Shown in pieces: positions 61,786-64,000 of a stretch of DNA of 64,000 bases. Positions within the stretch are counted from its first letter, which is position 1. Each line of letters opens with the position of its first letter. This DNA is from Aequitasia sp047973235 (GTDB taxonomy: Bacteria; Bacillota; Clostridia; Lachnospirales; Lachnospiraceae). Location of the stretch: positions 1 to 64,000 of the forward strand of contig JBKEBP010000072.1 of the NCBI GenBank assembly GCA_047973235.1, written 5' to 3'. The notes under the pieces are model-generated. The model worked only from the letters and a program-made list of their open reading frames with translations. It did not search any database and had not been told where the DNA came from. Both the position numbers and the translations under genes were made by a program.

Positions 61786-64000
61786 TTAGTAGTAAAGAAT
61801 GTCAAATACATTATTCCAATCACCTGAGTAATTAGTTCTTGCATATATTGACATCTCGAGTGTTACGTAAGTTTGACTTGCCATATTATCCAGCAAGATT
61901 GTTACTTCATTAAAGGATGCACTATATGTAACATTACTTGGGTCTATCGCAACTCCATCAATAAGAATACTGTCCAGATTAGGTCTGAAAGCTGAGTTAA
62001 GCTCAATAACAATTTCAGGACCACGCCATATAGCCATTCCACTTGAAACCACTGCATCAATTTGTATAACATCATTTGTTAAGGCACTTTCAAGAGAGTT
62101 GTCTCTAGTATTGTAATATTCGTATTCAACACCTCTAACAAGACTGCCTGCGCTAATTACAGTAACTGATACACTATCACTAGTAGTCATATCATCTGCT
62201 TTCTGACTAGCAGAAACAATATCATTTTGAGCCAGTGTTACTCCGCCCGGTACAGATACTGTCCATGAGCCATCATCTAAAACTTCTGTTATCACAGGAA
62301 TATTACCGGGGAAGATAACTGTTAATTCAGCTCCCGGTACACCATGTCCGCTTACAGTTGTTGCTCCTGCGTTAGGAACAGTAATTGTAGGTGCTGCTGT
62401 TTTTGCTGAGCTTAAAAGCCAGAAATATGGATAAGTTTCATCTTCATCAATTCTCCATATATTATTGAAATCCCAACCTACAAATGTTGCTCTCTTCATC
62501 ATCGGAGCTGTATCATATCCCTGTGGGTATGCAGATGCTGATCCGCTTTTAATTCCGCCTGATCCATAAGCACGTAGATTTCCGTTGATTTGTCTGTCAT
62601 AATAGTTTGTTCCTGTAAACTTCACACTTGAATATCCACTATATGCTCCGTCATATACCGGAGAACTATATCCATAGTTCACAACGTTTCCGGCAGAATA
62701 TGTGTTATATACGCTGGTACCTACTTCAAAATATCCAACAAACCCGGCTGTACCTCCTGTAATTGTTGTACTTACATCATACTGAGCATAGCAGTTTGAA
62801 ATTGTAGTATAAGCTGTATATCCTGCAAAACCACCTGCTACATAACCTGCTGTAGTTTTAGCACTTCCTTTACCGTGAGCGCATGAAATTTCAACTGTAG
62901 TATGACCATAGATTGCACCTGCCCATCCACCTACATAGAACTTTCCTTTTGCATTTGCATTAATAGCAAAACACTTAGACGCCTTAGCATAATCATAGAG
63001 TTCACCGGTAAATCCTCCGGCACTTCTTCCACCCACTGCTGTAACATCAATTTCTTGAGCATATGCCAGTTCAACAGTTGCATAGTGGTAGATAACACCT
63101 GCAAATCCACCAACATAAGATACATTAGCAGTTGCTTTAATGTTTCGAACTCTAGCGTCATAGATAGAAGAACCTTTCTCGTGGATTGCCCCAACAAATC
63201 CTCCTGCATATGAAGTACTTGCAGCAATGGTTCCATTTGTTACCGTACTTGTTGTAACACTGGATCCACCGTAAATGCATCCGATAAATCCACCAACATA
63301 AGAGGCTTTACCTGTTGCAGTAATATCAGTTACATGACTGTCAACAACTTTAGACTTGTCATAGATAACACCGGCAATTCCTCCTACATATGAACCTCCT
63401 GTCAATGATACATTAGATACAGAAGATGATGTAATAGTAGAGGCTTTTACAACTCCTACCAGTCCGGAAATATAATTGGCACTACCAACTACTGATGACC
63501 CACGTCCTGCTCCGGCTACATGTACGTTTTCAATAACGCTTCCTTTATATGCGTCACCTGCCAATGCACCTCGTCTCTCGCCGCTTCCGAGAATACCGCT
63601 TCCCTCTTTTAATTCAATATTCAGGTTTTTAACTGTTCCTCCGGTTATCCATCCGAACAGACCGCTGTTGCTGCCTCTTCCATTGCTCCATAACCCTTTG
63701 ATGGTATGACCATCTCCGTCTAACTCACCGGTAAATCCTTTGGCTTCTGAAGTACCGATTTGCAGCCATCCACCACTGGAAGTCCATGTTGATGAGTTGT
63801 ACGAATAGTCTGAGAGATCAATATCAGCCCCCAACTTATACTTCCCTGACAAATTGTTTCGAATTGCATCTAACTGAGCTGCTGTGTTGATGATTGTGTA
63901 ACCTGATGCTTCTGATACATTGTCCTTTGCACCAATGCTTGATAGTGCAAGTGCGAATATCATAACTACTGCCAGTAGTAATGATATCTGCTTTTTGAAA
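61786..64000 (-). CDS. Secreted GLUG-repeat surface protein, 5' end beyond the window
   Basis: At least 737 residues. The frame is open from the window edge, where FKKQISLLLAVVMIFALALS is clearly a signal peptide, so the true start is just outside. The opening NTAAQLDAIRNNLSGKYKLG with GELDGDGHTIKGL, about nine GLUG-like repeats (YVGGIAGV, YVGGFIGC, YAGGFVGA and so on), the FNNIWRI linker and the Ig-like SGHGVPGAELTVIF match the convergent neighbour. So they are paralogs. The C-terminus ends in aromatic residues (DILYY) like the other one (VRYF). No LPXTG. Confidence 0.85.
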   Translation of the reverse strand, partial: FKKQISLLLAVVMIFALALSSIGAKDNVSEASGYTIINTAAQLDAIRNNLSGKYKLGADIDLSDYSYNSSTWTSSGGWLQIGTSEAKGFTGELDGDGHTIKGLWSNGRGSNSGLFGWITGGTVKNLNIELKEGSGILGSGERRGALAGDAYKGSVIENVHVAGAGRGSSVVGSANYISGLVGVVKASTITSSSVSNVSLTGGSYVGGIAGVIYDKSKVVDSHVTDITATGKASYVGGFIGCIYGGSSVTTSTVTNGTIAASTSYAGGFVGAIHEKGSSIYDARVRNIKATANVSYVGGFAGVIYHYATVELAYAQEIDVTAVGGRSAGGFTGELYDYAKASKCFAINANAKGKFYVGGWAGAIYGHTTVEISCAHGKGSAKTTAGYVAGGFAGYTAYTTISNCYAQYDVSTTITGGTAGFVGYFEVGTSVYNTYSAGNVVNYGYSSPVYDGAYSGYSSVKFTGTNYYDRQINGNLRAYGSGGIKSGSASAYPQGYDTAPMMKRATFVGWDFNNIWRIDEDETYPYFWLLSSAKTAAPTITVPNAGATTVSGHGVPGAELTVIFPGNIPVITEVLDDGSWTVSVPGGVTLAQNDIVSASQKADDMTTSDSVSVTVISAGSLVRGVEYEYYNTRDNSLESALTNDVIQIDAVVSSGMAIWRGPEIVIELNSAFRPNLDSILIDGVAIDPSNVTYSASFNEVTILLDNMASQTYVTLEMSIYARTNYSGDWNNVFDILYY

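Overview
The window is about 64 kb of chromosome from a low-GC Gram-positive anaerobe, most likely a member of the Lachnospiraceae (class Clostridia). It carries the conserved origin block rsmG-mnmG-mnmE-jag-yidC-yidD-rnpA-rpmH | dnaA-dnaN-S4-recF-gyrB-gyrA, ParA/ParB genes with two perfect parS sites, and DUF3881 and DUF4446 proteins typical of Lachnospiraceae and Clostridia. The species cannot be named from the sequence. Genes point away from the origin on both sides, as expected for the leading strands.

Region 1 (1-32.3 kb) is accessory DNA that ends beside a tRNA-Arg(CCU) gene. It starts with a TnpB fragment, a small operon (DUF2178 membrane protein, Xre regulator, membrane protein, oxidoreductase), an alpha/beta hydrolase and a Fic protein. 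Two mirror-image transport clusters (4.9-12.8 kb on + and 21.6-15.3 kb on -) follow. Their base composition is visibly richer in G+C than the origin region. Each has an ECF S component (MptD/Trep_Strep type), an EcfT, a double-ATPase EcfA and a pair of full ABC half-transporters, and each has a TetR gene with palindromic operators. The first cluster also has an L-2-amino-thiazoline-4-carboxylate (ATC) hydrolase-like protein. A PadR-controlled DrrAB-type exporter with a broken ATPase gene lies between them. My best guess is uptake and processing of thiazoline-type siderophores or related peptide metabolites, but this is inference. Next comes a glycosaminoglycan locus of about 9.7 kb (GH1 with a frameshift, GPH symporter, PL8 lyase, GH88 hydrolase, AraC regulator). 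It is bracketed by two 111-bp direct repeats of the downstream TetR 3' end and by fragments of SDR, TetR, ABC and AraC genes.

Region 2 (32.3-55 kb) is core chromosome: tRNA-Arg, an HD-GYP-like protein, DUF3881, serS, DUF4446, parB, parA, two parS sites, an alpha/beta hydrolase, then the origin block. The origin proper is best placed between dnaA and dnaN. There, degenerate DnaA boxes sit next to a DnaA-trio-like triplet run and an AT-rich stretch.

Region 3 (55-64 kb) holds a C_GCAxxG_C_C protein, a PlsC-like acyltransferase, a possible 31-residue CxxC peptide, a two-component system whose kinase gene is split at an A7 run, a small membrane protein, and two convergent secreted GLUG-repeat proteins that share a terminator. 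The second GLUG gene runs off the right edge.

Four genes are split by single-base shifts (DUF2178, DrrA-like ATPase, GH1, histidine kinase), three of them at A or T runs. This could be sequencing error, real decay or phase variation, and the sequence alone cannot decide.
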